A stretch of DNA of 64,000 nucleotides from JASLEW01 sp035544875 (GTDB taxonomy: Bacteria; Acidobacteriota; Thermoanaerobaculia; Multivoradales; UBA5704): assembly GCA_035544875.1 (NCBI GenBank), contig DASZZP010000083.1, positions 310,001-374,000 of the forward strand. The letters are read 5' to 3'. Shown here piece by piece: positions 1-7,744 of this stretch. The notes beneath the pieces were generated by a model. That model was not told the origin of the DNA. It saw only the letters and a list, made by a program, of their open reading frames with translations, and searched no databases. A program made the translations under genes and the position numbers. Every line of letters begins with the position of its first letter. Positions within the stretch are counted from its first letter, which is position 1.

Positions 1-2
1 TC

Positions 3-581
3 CAGGTCTCCCGCCTCGGCGCGCCGCTGGTCAACGAGCTCGTCATCGGCCTCGCCGACAAGAACAAGTTCAACAACAGCAAGCCCAAGAACGACGCCCA
101 GTTCGCCGCTTACGTGACGAATCCGACCCTGCCGGCGCTGCTCCATCTCCTCTTCCCGCCGGTCATCGCGCCGACCAACTTCCCGCGCAAGGACCTGATC
201 GCCGCCTTCCTGACCGGCATCACCGGGCTCAACGAGCTCGGCGGCCCGGCCGAGATCCTGCGCCTCAACACAGCGACCGCCGCGGTGGCGCCTGGTTCGC
301 AGAACAACCTCGGCCTGCTGGGCGGCGACGCCGCCGGCTTCCCCAACGGCCGGCGTCCCGGCGACGACGTCGTCGACATCACGCTGCGCGTCGCGATGGG
401 CGTGGTCTGCGCCGCCTTCCCCGGGGTCTACTGCAGCCCCTCCGACGCCCCCTCGGGCGGCCTGCCCTTCACCGACGGCACGCTCAACGACGTGAGCCAG
501 TTCGATGCCACCTTCCCCTACCTCACCAACCCGTTCCCCGGCTCCCCCAACGGGCTGGGCGGCAACGGCGTCACCAAGTAG
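3..581 (+). CDS. DUF4331 family protein, C-terminal part (cut by window start)
   Basis: The reading frame is open from base 3, so this is the C-terminal 192 residues of a longer protein. The stretch has the features of the DUF4331 family: a QVSRLGAPLVNE segment, then DDAQFAAYV, a LTGITGLNELGG segment, LRLNT, and the conserved NGRRPGDDVVDITLR block near the end. Family members are secreted proteins of about 450-550 residues without an assigned reaction; many occur in environmental and marine bacteria. A stem-loop follows the stop, so the transcript may end here. The family call is firm; the function is unknown. Confidence 0.8.
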   Translation, partial: QVSRLGAPLVNELVIGLADKNKFNNSKPKNDAQFAAYVTNPTLPALLHLLFPPVIAPTNFPRKDLIAAFLTGITGLNELGGPAEILRLNTATAAVAPGSQNNLGLLGGDAAGFPNGRRPGDDVVDITLRVAMGVVCAAFPGVYCSPSDAPSGGLPFTDGTLNDVSQFDATFPYLTNPFPGSPNGLGGNGVTK

Positions 582-639
582 GGCCGTCTGCCGCGCCGCT
601 AGTTGCCGCGAGTTTCTACGGTATCGTGAGATGAGCTTC

Positions 640-670
640 CCGGCGGGCGCCCCCCGAGGGTGCCCGCCGG
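640..670 (+). terminator. GC-rich stem-loop after the DUF4331 gene
   Basis: Twelve-base arms at 640-651 and 659-670 pair with one G-T wobble around a 7-base loop. No T-run follows, so it could be a factor-assisted terminator or only an RNA-stabilising hairpin. It lies between the DUF4331 stop and the next start. Confidence 0.45.
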
Positions 671-692
671 CCCGTTCGACGGACTGCCAAGC

Positions 693-1583
693 ATGCTTGC
701 CTTGCGGCTGACCCTGCTCGCGCTGCTCTGCTGCCCGCCCTTGCTGGCGCACGACCTCTGGATCGAGCCGTCGCGCTTCGCCTGTCCGGTCGGCGGCCGC
801 CTGGCGGTTCGCCTGCGGGTCGGCCAGCAGTTCCAGGGCGACCCGTTTCCGCGCGACCCGCAGTACCTGGCCCGCTTCTCGGCGGTCGGGAGCGGCGGCG
901 AGGTGCCGATTCCCGGCGTCGCCGGCACCGATCCGGCCGGGTTCCTCCTTCCCAGCTCGCCCGGCCTTTTCCTGCTGGTCTATGCCAGCCACCACGCCGC
1001 GGCCGAGCTCGACGCCGCCAAGTTCGAGAAGTACCTGGCCGACGAGGGGCTCGAGAAGATCAGCGCCTGGCGGGCGGGCCACGGCAAGAGCGGCGCGCCG
1101 GGCAAGGAGATATACTCGCGCTGCGCCAAAGCGTTGATCACGGTCGGCGACGCCCAACCCGCGGCTGGCTCGCAGTCGGGCTACGAGAGAGCTCTCGGCC
1201 TGACCCTCGAGCTGGTCCCGGAACGGAACCCGACGGCCTTGCCGCCTGGCAGGGCGCTGCCGGTGCGGCTGCTCTATCGCGGCGCGCCGCTCGCCGGGGC
1301 CAAGGTGGTGGCGATGCTCAAATCGCCGCCGGAGCGGCCGCCGCTGCAGGTGGCGGGGCGCACCGATCGGGCGGGCCGCGTCGAGCTGCGGCTGGCGGTC
1401 GGCGGCCCAGGCAGGTCAGCCGGCACATTCCCGGGGGTGTGGCTGATCAAGGCGGTGCACATGGTCCCGGCGCCGGCCGGTTCGGGCGCGGATTGGGAGA
1501 GCTTCTGGGCCTCCTTCACGTTCGAGCTGCCGGGCAGCGCGGGAAGGCCGGCGGAGCCGGCGCCGAAGCCGCACGTCCGGTGA
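693..1583 (+). CDS. DUF4198-type secreted/periplasmic protein
   Basis: A protein of 296 residues if started at the ATG at 693. I prefer this start over an upstream GTG at 660 because it gives a clean signal peptide (hydrophobic core LTLLALLCCPPLLA) ending just before HDLWIEP. The HDLWIEPS start of the mature chain and the later AGAKVVAM and GRVELRL segments fit the DUF4198 family: predicted periplasmic beta-rich proteins, often with metal-uptake genes, whose first mature residue is typically His. No transporter genes adjoin it here. Metal handling is a family-level suggestion, not shown by this sequence. Confidence 0.65.
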   Translation: MLALRLTLLALLCCPPLLAHDLWIEPSRFACPVGGRLAVRLRVGQQFQGDPFPRDPQYLARFSAVGSGGEVPIPGVAGTDPAGFLLPSSPGLFLLVYASHHAAAELDAAKFEKYLADEGLEKISAWRAGHGKSGAPGKEIYSRCAKALITVGDAQPAAGSQSGYERALGLTLELVPERNPTALPPGRALPVRLLYRGAPLAGAKVVAMLKSPPERPPLQVAGRTDRAGRVELRLAVGGPGRSAGTFPGVWLIKAVHMVPAPAGSGADWESFWASFTFELPGSAGRPAEPAPKPHVR

Positions 1584-1592
1584 TGGACGTGC
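1571..1592 (+). terminator. Perfect hairpin overlapping a stop codon
   Basis: Eight-base arms (1571-1578 and 1585-1592) pair perfectly around a 6-base loop that contains the TGA stop of the DUF4198 gene (1581-1583). There is no T-run. A terminator or mRNA 3'-end hairpin is likely. Confidence 0.4.
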
Positions 1593-1680
1593 GGCACTTC
1601 CCGGAGGTCGGTAACCGAAAACGGGGAGGAGAAGCGGTTGCGGCCGGCGGCAGCGGCGGCTGCGGGCCGTGCGGAGCGGC

Positions 1681-2241
1681 ATGGAGGAAGCGAGAGAGAT
1701 CGAAGACGCCTTCCTCGTCGGCAAGACCGGCGCCGGCGATCAGGAGGCTTTCGGGCGCTTGTTCGATCTGCACGCCGGGGCCGTGCTCGGCCTGCTCTTC
1801 CGCATCCTCGGCGGGCGGGGCGAAGCCGAGGAAGTCCTGCAGGAAGTCTTTCTCCAGGTTTGGAAACAGGCCGACCGCTACGAGGCGAGCCGCTCAACGC
1901 CGCGCGGCTGGCTGCTGATGGTGGCGCGCTCGCGCGCCCTCGACCGGCTGCGGCGCCGCGAGGCGCGCCGCCGTCGCGAGGAGGAGTCGGCCGCCGAGGC
2001 GTCCTATCCCCGCCTGGCCCAGCCCCTGGGCACCGAAAGGCTCGAGGCCGCCGAGCGCCGCGAGCGCGTCGGCGCGGCCCTCAATCTGCTGTCTGCGGAG
2101 CAGCGTAGATGCATTGAGCTCGCCTTTTTCGAGGGGCTCACGCACACCCAGATCGCCGCGCGCTTGGACACCCCGCTGGGGACTGTCAAGTCTCGTATCC
2201 TACTGGGAATGAATAAGTTGCGCCAGGCATTGAGTTCCTGA
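1681..2241 (+). CDS. ECF-subfamily RNA polymerase sigma factor
   Basis: A 186-residue sigma factor with the ECF layout. Region 2 (about residues 10-80) includes AEEVLQEVFLQVWKQ and the GWLLMVARSRALDRLRR core-binding and -10 recognition segment. Region 4 (about 130-185) has the helix-turn-helix LTHTQIAARLDTPLGTVKSR. The ATG at 1681 is preferred over a GTG at 1669. The next gene, 18 bases downstream, is a membrane anti-sigma factor, so the pair should form one sigma/anti-sigma switch. The pair resembles SigK/RskA-type systems, which answer envelope or oxidative stress; the actual signal cannot be read here. Confidence 0.9.
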   Translation: MEEAREIEDAFLVGKTGAGDQEAFGRLFDLHAGAVLGLLFRILGGRGEAEEVLQEVFLQVWKQADRYEASRSTPRGWLLMVARSRALDRLRRREARRRREEESAAEASYPRLAQPLGTERLEAAERRERVGAALNLLSAEQRRCIELAFFEGLTHTQIAARLDTPLGTVKSRILLGMNKLRQALSS

Positions 2242-2259
2242 GACGGTGCCCTCGAGACC

Positions 2260-3060
2260 ATGACCGAACAGCACCCATCGCGCTACTTCGAGATGCTCCC
2301 GGGCTTCGCGCTGGGCGCCATGGAAGGCGAGGAGATGCGCGAGCTGCAGGAGCACGTGGCGACCGGCTGCCCCACCTGCCGGCGCGAGCTGCTGCTGCTC
2401 GCCGGCGACCTCGAAGCGCTGGCCGACGCGGTGGAGCCGCTGGCGCCGTCCGCCGCGCTGCGCGACCGGCTGCTGGCGCGGCTCCCGCGGGCAGGCCAGA
2501 CGCCGTCCGCCGCGCGCCGCACCTACCGTCTCCCCTTCTGGCTGGCGGCCGCGGCCCTGCTGCTCGTCGCGGTCTGGGGAATCGAGCGCCAGGCCACGCT
2601 TGGCGAGCAATTGCGCCGCCTGACCAGCGAGCGCGACCAACTCGCCGCCCGCGCTGACGCGCTGGCGCGCCAGGTTACGCGGGCGCAGGCCCAGGCGGAG
2701 CGCATGGCCCGGACCCTGGCGGTGGTCGCGGCGCCCAGCGTGCAGGCCGTGCGCCTCGCCGGCAAGGGACCGGCCTCGTCGGCGGCCGGCCGCACCTATG
2801 TCGACGCCGCTCGCCGCAAGGCGGTCTTCTATGCCTATGACCTGCCGGCGCTGTCCGCCGACCAGACCTACCAGCTCTGGTTCATCGACGATGCCAGCCA
2901 TCCGACCTCGGCGGGCACCTTCGGCGTCGACAGGCAGGGCAAGGCCACCCTGGAAGTCGAGAACTTGCTGCCGGCCGAGCGCATCCGGACCTGGGCCGTG
3001 ACCATCGAGCCGCGGGGAGGCGTGCCGCAGCCGACCGGTCCCATGGTGCTGGTCAGCTAA
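2260..3060 (+). CDS. Anti-sigma factor, RskA (anti-sigma-K) type
   Basis: A 266-residue single-pass membrane protein. The cytoplasmic N-terminus (1-85) carries a zinc-binding anti-sigma motif, HVATGCPTC at 32-40 (H-x3-C plus C-x2-C), that should hold the upstream ECF sigma factor. One transmembrane helix lies at about 91-108, then a coiled segment at 112-150. The rest is an RskA-like C-terminal domain with the typical YQLWFIDD and segments ending in VTIEPRGGVPQPTGP. Regulated proteolysis is the usual release route in this family. It lies directly behind its sigma gene. Confidence 0.85.
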   Translation: MTEQHPSRYFEMLPGFALGAMEGEEMRELQEHVATGCPTCRRELLLLAGDLEALADAVEPLAPSAALRDRLLARLPRAGQTPSAARRTYRLPFWLAAAALLLVAVWGIERQATLGEQLRRLTSERDQLAARADALARQVTRAQAQAERMARTLAVVAAPSVQAVRLAGKGPASSAAGRTYVDAARRKAVFYAYDLPALSADQTYQLWFIDDASHPTSAGTFGVDRQGKATLEVENLLPAERIRTWAVTIEPRGGVPQPTGPMVLVS

Positions 3061-3061
3061 G

Positions 3062-3115
3062 GCCGGGTGGGGACCCGGCCGCCAAAATAGATTGCCGGGT
3101 AGGGACCCGGCCGCC
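3062..3115. repeat. Two near-identical 22-base hairpin repeats
   Basis: Units at 3062-3083 and 3094-3115 differ at one base and are 10 bases apart. Each unit is a perfect 7-base-arm hairpin (GCCGGGT / ACCCGGC) with a 4-base loop and a CGCC tail. They fill the gap between the anti-sigma gene and pta, ending 3 bases before the pta start. They could be a REP-like dispersed repeat or a double terminator and attenuator. Confidence 0.6.
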
Positions 3116-3118
3116 TGA

Positions 3119-4120
3119 ATGAGCGGCATCCTCGATCGCCTGCACGCCCGCGCCGGCCCGCTTCAGGCGAGGATCGTGCTGGCCGAAGGCGAAGAGCCGC
3201 GGGTGATCGCGGCCGCCGAGCGCGCCGCCGCCGCCGGCCTCTGCCGGCCGGTGCTGATCGGGCGTGCCGCCGCGGTGCGCGATGCGGCGCGCGAGGCCGG
3301 ATTGACCCTCACCGCACCGGTGCTCGACCTGCTGGCGGCGGACCAGGCCGCGGTAGCCGCCGAGCTCGCGGCCCTGCTCGCCCCGCGCCTGGCGCCGCGC
3401 GGGCTCTCCGCCCAGCAGATCGACCTGCTGGCGCGCGACCCGCTCTACCGCGCCGCCTTCGAGGTCGCGACGGGCCGCGCCGACGGCGCGGTGATGGGAG
3501 CGGCCGTGACCACGGCGGATACGCTGCGCGCCGCCTTGCGGGTGGTGGGTCCGCGGCCCGGCCTCGAGCTGGTCTCCTCGTGCTTCCTGATGGTGCTTGC
3601 CGACGGCCGGGGGCTGATCTACAGCGATTGCGGCGTGGTCCCCGACCCGACGCCCGAGCAGCTGGCCGACATCGCGGTGGCGGCGGCAGCCAGCTGCCGC
3701 GCCCTGCTCGCCGAGGAGCCGCGCGTGGCGCTGCTGTCGTTCTCGACCCATGGCAGCGCCAGCCATCCGCGGGTCGAGAAGGTGCGTGCCGCCGCGGCGC
3801 GCCTCGCCGCGCGCGGTGTCGACTTCGCGGTCGACGGCGAGCTCCAGGCCGACGCGGCGCTGGTGCCGGAGGTGGCGCGGCGCAAGGCGCCGGACAGCGC
3901 GGTTGCCGGCCACGCCAACGTGCTGATCTTCCCGGACCTCGATGCGGGTAATATCGGCTACAAGCTCACCGAGCGGTTGGCGGGCGCGCGGGCGATCGGA
4001 CCCCTCCTGCAGGGGCTCGATAGGCCGGTCAACGACCTTTCCCGTGGCGCTTCGGCCGCTGACATCGTAGACGTGATGGCGGTGACCGCCCTGGCGGCGG
4101 CCGAGCGGAGGCGGGGATGA
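3119..4120 (+). CDS. pta: Phosphate acetyltransferase
   Basis: A 333-residue single-domain PTA/PTB-family enzyme that would interconvert acetyl-CoA and acetyl phosphate. Family signs are the N-terminal IVLAEGEEPRVI, the middle DGAVMGAAVTTADTLRAAL, the SSCFLMV and YSDCGVVPDPTPEQLADIA blocks, SFSTHGSA, and the C-terminal VLIFPDLDAGNIGYKL. Length matches short bacterial Pta enzymes, which lack the extra N-terminal domain of E. coli Pta. A phosphate butyryltransferase is a possible alternative, but the C-terminal block favours Pta. Its stop overlaps the purD start by four bases (ATGA), so the two are co-translated. No acetate kinase gene is adjacent. Confidence 0.88.
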   Translation: MSGILDRLHARAGPLQARIVLAEGEEPRVIAAAERAAAAGLCRPVLIGRAAAVRDAAREAGLTLTAPVLDLLAADQAAVAAELAALLAPRLAPRGLSAQQIDLLARDPLYRAAFEVATGRADGAVMGAAVTTADTLRAALRVVGPRPGLELVSSCFLMVLADGRGLIYSDCGVVPDPTPEQLADIAVAAAASCRALLAEEPRVALLSFSTHGSASHPRVEKVRAAAARLAARGVDFAVDGELQADAALVPEVARRKAPDSAVAGHANVLIFPDLDAGNIGYKLTERLAGARAIGPLLQGLDRPVNDLSRGASAADIVDVMAVTALAAAERRRG

Positions 4121-5436
4121 AAGTCCTGGTGATCGGAGGGGGGGCGCGCGAGCATGCGCTGTGCTGGAAGCTGCGGCAGAGTCCGCTGCTCAAGGACCTC
4201 TACTGCGCGCCAGGCAATCCGGGCATTGCCCAGCTCGCAGATCGGGTCCCGGTGGCGCCGGAGGAAACCCTGCGCCTGGCCGACTTCGCGGCCGACCTCA
4301 GGATCGATCTCACGATCGTCGGGCCGGAGCTGCCGCTCACCCTTGGCATCGCCGACGAGTTCGCGCGGCGCAAGCTGCCGATCTTTGCTCCCAACCAGCG
4401 CGCTGCCGAGCTCGAAGGGAGCAAGGTGTTCGCCAAGCAGTTCATGGAGCGCCACGGCATCCCCACCGCGCCTTTCGCCGTCGTCCACGACGCCGCCGAG
4501 GCGCGGGCGGAGCGTAAGCGGTTCGGGTTTCCGGTGGTGGTCAAGGCCGACGGGCTGGCCGCCGGCAAAGGGGTGACGGTCGCCGCGGACGAAGAGGAGC
4601 TCGAGGCCGCCCTCCAGGCCCTGTTCGAAGAGCGCCGGTTTGGCGCCAGCGGCGACCGCGCGGTGATCGAGGAGTTCCAGCAGGGCGAGGAGGTCTCTTT
4701 CATGGCGCTGTGCGACGGCGAGCGGCTGCTGCCGCTGGCCATCGCCAAGGACTACAAGCGGATCGGCGAAGGCGACACCGGCCCCAACACCGGCGGCATG
4801 GGCTCGCACAGCCCGGCCGGCCTGCCTCTTTCGAGCGAGGAGGCAGCCGAGATCGTCGAGACCGTGATGCGCGCCACGGTCGCGGGGATGGCGGAGGAGG
4901 GGAGGCCCCTGGTCGGGGTGCTGTATGCCGGCCTGATGCTGACCGCTTCCGGACCCAAGGTCCTCGAGTACAACGTCCGCTTCGGCGACCCCGAAGCCCA
5001 GGTATTGATGCTGCGCCTCGAAGACGACCTGCTGCCGATCCTCGCCGAGGCTGCCGGCGAGGGATTCGACACCCGGCGCCTGCGTTTCCGCAAGGAGGCC
5101 GCCGCCTGCATCGTGCTGGCCAGCCCGGGCTACCCGGGGCGGCCGGTCACCGGCGAGCCGATCCGCGGTCTCGACCGCGCGGCGGGGCAAGGCGCCGAGG
5201 TGTTCCATGCCGGCACCCGGGTGGATGCGGGCGGCGAGCTGCTGAGCGACGGCGGCCGGGTGCTCTCGGTCTGCGCCCTGGGCCCCGATCTGGTCGGGGC
5301 CTTGCGCCGCGCCTATCTGGCGGTGTCCGAAGTCGATTGGCCCGGCAAGGTCTTTCGCCGCGACATCGGCCGGCGGGTCGTCGGCCGCCTCGAGCAGCGA
5401 GCAGGGGCGGATCTCGGGGAATCCGGAGCCCCGTGA
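4117..5436 (+). CDS. purD: Phosphoribosylamine-glycine ligase (GARS)
   Basis: A 439-residue ATP-grasp enzyme for the second step of purine synthesis: phosphoribosylamine plus glycine and ATP gives glycinamide ribonucleotide. It opens with VLVIGGGAREHALCWKL (N-terminal Rossmann-like domain) and continues with TIVGPELPLTLGIADEF, the ATP-grasp stretch FPVVVKADGLAAGKGV (about residues 137-152), and the hallmark NTGGMGSHSP. EYNVRFGDPEAQV (near 286-298) supplies metal-binding residues, and a GARS C-terminal domain ends the chain. Length is normal for the family. It overlaps pta by four bases; no other pur genes are near except guaA at the far end of the window. Confidence 0.96.
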   Translation: MKVLVIGGGAREHALCWKLRQSPLLKDLYCAPGNPGIAQLADRVPVAPEETLRLADFAADLRIDLTIVGPELPLTLGIADEFARRKLPIFAPNQRAAELEGSKVFAKQFMERHGIPTAPFAVVHDAAEARAERKRFGFPVVVKADGLAAGKGVTVAADEEELEAALQALFEERRFGASGDRAVIEEFQQGEEVSFMALCDGERLLPLAIAKDYKRIGEGDTGPNTGGMGSHSPAGLPLSSEEAAEIVETVMRATVAGMAEEGRPLVGVLYAGLMLTASGPKVLEYNVRFGDPEAQVLMLRLEDDLLPILAEAAGEGFDTRRLRFRKEAAACIVLASPGYPGRPVTGEPIRGLDRAAGQGAEVFHAGTRVDAGGELLSDGGRVLSVCALGPDLVGALRRAYLAVSEVDWPGKVFRRDIGRRVVGRLEQRAGADLGESGAP

Positions 5437-5521
5437 TAAGGTCGAACGCCGGGAGCGCTGACGCCACAGGTAGCTGGTACTCATCCTGCATGGGCTTTTC
5501 TGCCGTTGCAGACGGAATGGA

Positions 5522-6280
5522 ATGATACCGATGGGCGGATGTAACGGCTGCGCATTCAAGGGCATGTCGACGGCGGTCGAAGACAGCTACGTCGGCGTGC
5601 GCTTTCGCGAAGAAACCAACGTGACGCTCTGTTCGACCGGCGGCACGATCTACGCGCGCGGCGAGCGGGTCATCGTCGAGCTCGAATCGGGGCCGACCTT
5701 CGGCCAGGTCGAGCAGTCGCCGATGCCCGTCTTCAAGCCCTGTCAGAAGTCGGGCGCCCGTCCCGTGCTGCGGGCGGCCGACGACGGCGACCTGGCGGCC
5801 TATGACCGCCAATGCCAGAGCGAGAACGCCGCCAAGCTCTTCGCGCAGGAAAGGGCGCGGGTGCTGCGCCTGGAAATGAAAATCTCGCTCGTCGAGTTCT
5901 CATTGAGTGGCAAGAAGGGAACCTTCTATTTCACCTCGGACGGCAGGATCGATTTTCGGCAGCTGGTGCGTGACCTGTCGAGCCGGTTTGCGGTGCGAGT
6001 CAAGATGGTACAAGTCGGAGCGCGCGACGAGGCGGGACTGGTGGGCGGCATCGGCATCTGCGGCCGCACCCTGTGCTGCTCGACCTGGTTGAAGGATTTC
6101 CGCCCGATCTCGATCCAGATGGCCAAGCGCCAGAACCTGTCGCTCAACCCGTCGAAGATCTCCGGCCAGTGCGGGCGTCTGCTCTGCTGCCTGGCCTACG
6201 AAGACGATCAATACAAGAACCAGAAACCTGGCGGCCGCCCCGACAACCGCCAGGATGGCGGCCTGCCGGTTCTGGCATAG
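5522..6280 (+). CDS. PSP1-domain protein, RicT/YaaT-like
   Basis: A 252-residue protein built around a PSP1 C-terminal domain, with MKISLVEFSLSGKKGTFYFTS, the FRQLVRDLSSRF segment and a run of cysteines: GICGRTLCCSTWL and GQCGRLLCCL. These pairs match the cysteines of RicT (YaaT), which in Bacillus joins the iron-sulfur Ric complex acting with RNase Y in mRNA maturation. An extra GGCNGCAFKG Cys pair sits at the N-terminus (residues 6-15). An Hfq-like gene follows 18 bases later, which fits an RNA-linked role. RicA and RicF partners are not seen. The family is sure; the cellular role is by analogy. Confidence 0.8.
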   Translation: MIPMGGCNGCAFKGMSTAVEDSYVGVRFREETNVTLCSTGGTIYARGERVIVELESGPTFGQVEQSPMPVFKPCQKSGARPVLRAADDGDLAAYDRQCQSENAAKLFAQERARVLRLEMKISLVEFSLSGKKGTFYFTSDGRIDFRQLVRDLSSRFAVRVKMVQVGARDEAGLVGGIGICGRTLCCSTWLKDFRPISIQMAKRQNLSLNPSKISGQCGRLLCCLAYEDDQYKNQKPGGRPDNRQDGGLPVLA

Positions 6281-6298
6281 CGACCCGAAGCGACCCCC

Positions 6299-6634
6299 AT
6301 GGCCAACCGCAAGCTGATCCGCCCGGATATGAACGAGCTCAAGAAGGAGTTCCCTTCGCGCAGCGTGCGGCGCAAGCAGACGCCGCCCGAGCAGACCAAT
6401 GCCGAGGAGTTCTACTACCTCAAGCAGATGGCGGCCAAGACGCCGATGGTGGTGATCTTGAACGACGGCGAGGAGCTGCGCGGTTGGATCGAGTGGTATG
6501 ACAAGGGGGCTCTCAAGCTCAACCGGCATTCGGGCCCCAACTTGCTGATCCAGAAACAGTACATCCGCTACATGTTCAAAGAGGAGGAGCTCCGGCGGCG
6601 GCCGCGGCGCAGCGGCGACACGACGGAATCGTGA
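6299..6634 (+). CDS. Divergent Hfq-like Sm-fold RNA-binding protein
   Basis: An 111-residue protein. The core at about 51-98 reads like an Sm domain: PMVVILNDGEELRGWIEWYD resembles the Hfq Sm1 strand set (G-x-x-L-x-G-x-I-x-x-F/Y-D), and the LIQKQYIRYMFKEE end corresponds to the Sm2 motif (YKHAIST in E. coli Hfq). The N-terminal 45 residues are a basic extension (MANRKLIRPDMNELKKEF, then RRKQ) not found in classic Hfq. It probably binds RNA as a ring. It sits between the RicT-like gene and pdxA. Its stop overlaps the pdxA GTG start. Confidence 0.7.
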   Translation: MANRKLIRPDMNELKKEFPSRSVRRKQTPPEQTNAEEFYYLKQMAAKTPMVVILNDGEELRGWIEWYDKGALKLNRHSGPNLLIQKQYIRYMFKEEELRRRPRRSGDTTES

Positions 6635-7707
6635 ACCGCGGTGGCGCCGGATCGCCGCGGCTGGCCCTGACCCAGGGCGACCCGGCCGGCATCGGACCCG
6701 AGATCCTGCTCAAGCTGGTGGCTGAGATCACCGAGCCCAGCGCCCCCGCCAGCTGGCGCCCGCTCCTGGTCGCCGAGCGCGCCGCGCTCGAAGTATTGCG
6801 TCCGGCGCTGCCTGGGTTCCCGTGGGACCGGCTCCACTTCCTGGCCGGGCCGCCCCCGGCGCCCCAGGCCGGACCGGCGGAGGCGCTGGAAGCGCTGCCG
6901 CAGCAGGCGATCCCGGTGCTCGACCCGGTGGGATCTCGCCGCGCCGTCACGCCCGGGTCCTCGGGGCCGGCTGACGCCGCCGGCGCCCTGGCGGCGCTCG
7001 ACGCCGGCATCGCGTTGCTGCGCGCCGGAGCCGCCGACGCCCTGGTGACCGCGCCGCTCAGCAAGGAGTCGATCGCCCGCCATTGCCTGCCGGACTTCCG
7101 CGGTCATACCGACTACCTGGCAGCGGCTTGCGGCCTCGAGCGCTACGGCCGCGACTACCTGATGGCGTTCCTGGCGCCCGACCTGCAGGTTGCCCTGCTC
7201 ACCGTCCACCTGCCGCTGGTCCGCGCCCTGGAGGCGATCGAGCCGCGGGCGCTCGACGAGGCGCTCGACTGTCTCGACCGCCATGCCGGCGGCAGCATCG
7301 CCCTGGCGGGCTGGAACCCCCACGCCGGCGAAGGCGGGTTGCTGGGCGAGGAGGACGAGCGGCTACTCGCGCCGGCGGTGGCGCGGGCGCGTGGGCGCGG
7401 CCTGAACGTTCGGGGCCCGGAGAGCGCCGACTCGCTCTTCGCGCGCGCGCGGCGCGGCGAGTTCGACTGGGTCTTGGCGCTCTATCACGACCAGGGGCTG
7501 ATCGCCGTCAAGACCGCCGCCTTCGGGCTGGCCACCAACTGGACCCTGGGGCTGCCTTTCTTGCGCACTTCGGTCGATCATGGCACGGCCTTCGCGCTGG
7601 CCGGGCGCGGGGTGGCCGACGCGCGGCCGCTCGCCGCGGTGATCGGGACGACGCTGGCGCTCATCGCCGGCTCGCTGCCGCGGCGGCAGGCGCGCGCACA
7701 ACCCTAG
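6631..7707 (+). CDS. pdxA: 4-hydroxythreonine-4-phosphate dehydrogenase
   Basis: A 358-residue PdxA-family enzyme of the DXP-dependent pyridoxal phosphate pathway; it oxidises 4-phosphohydroxy-L-threonine with NAD. Signs are LALTQGDPAGIGPEI near the start, VTAPLSKESIARH, FRGHTDYLAAACG (first metal His), GWNPHAGEGGLLGEED (second His) and LYHDQGLIAVKT (third metal His), followed by LPFLRTSVDHGTAF. The start is a GTG whose TG is shared with the TGA of the Hfq-like gene, so the two genes are translationally coupled. In this lineage it may carry an N-terminal extension of only a few residues. No other pdx gene is nearby. Confidence 0.93.
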   Translation: MNRGGAGSPRLALTQGDPAGIGPEILLKLVAEITEPSAPASWRPLLVAERAALEVLRPALPGFPWDRLHFLAGPPPAPQAGPAEALEALPQQAIPVLDPVGSRRAVTPGSSGPADAAGALAALDAGIALLRAGAADALVTAPLSKESIARHCLPDFRGHTDYLAAACGLERYGRDYLMAFLAPDLQVALLTVHLPLVRALEAIEPRALDEALDCLDRHAGGSIALAGWNPHAGEGGLLGEEDERLLAPAVARARGRGLNVRGPESADSLFARARRGEFDWVLALYHDQGLIAVKTAAFGLATNWTLGLPFLRTSVDHGTAFALAGRGVADARPLAAVIGTTLALIAGSLPRRQARAQP

Positions 7708-7744
7708 GCACGGACCGGGGCGCGCCTGCCGCATGGAACTGGAT

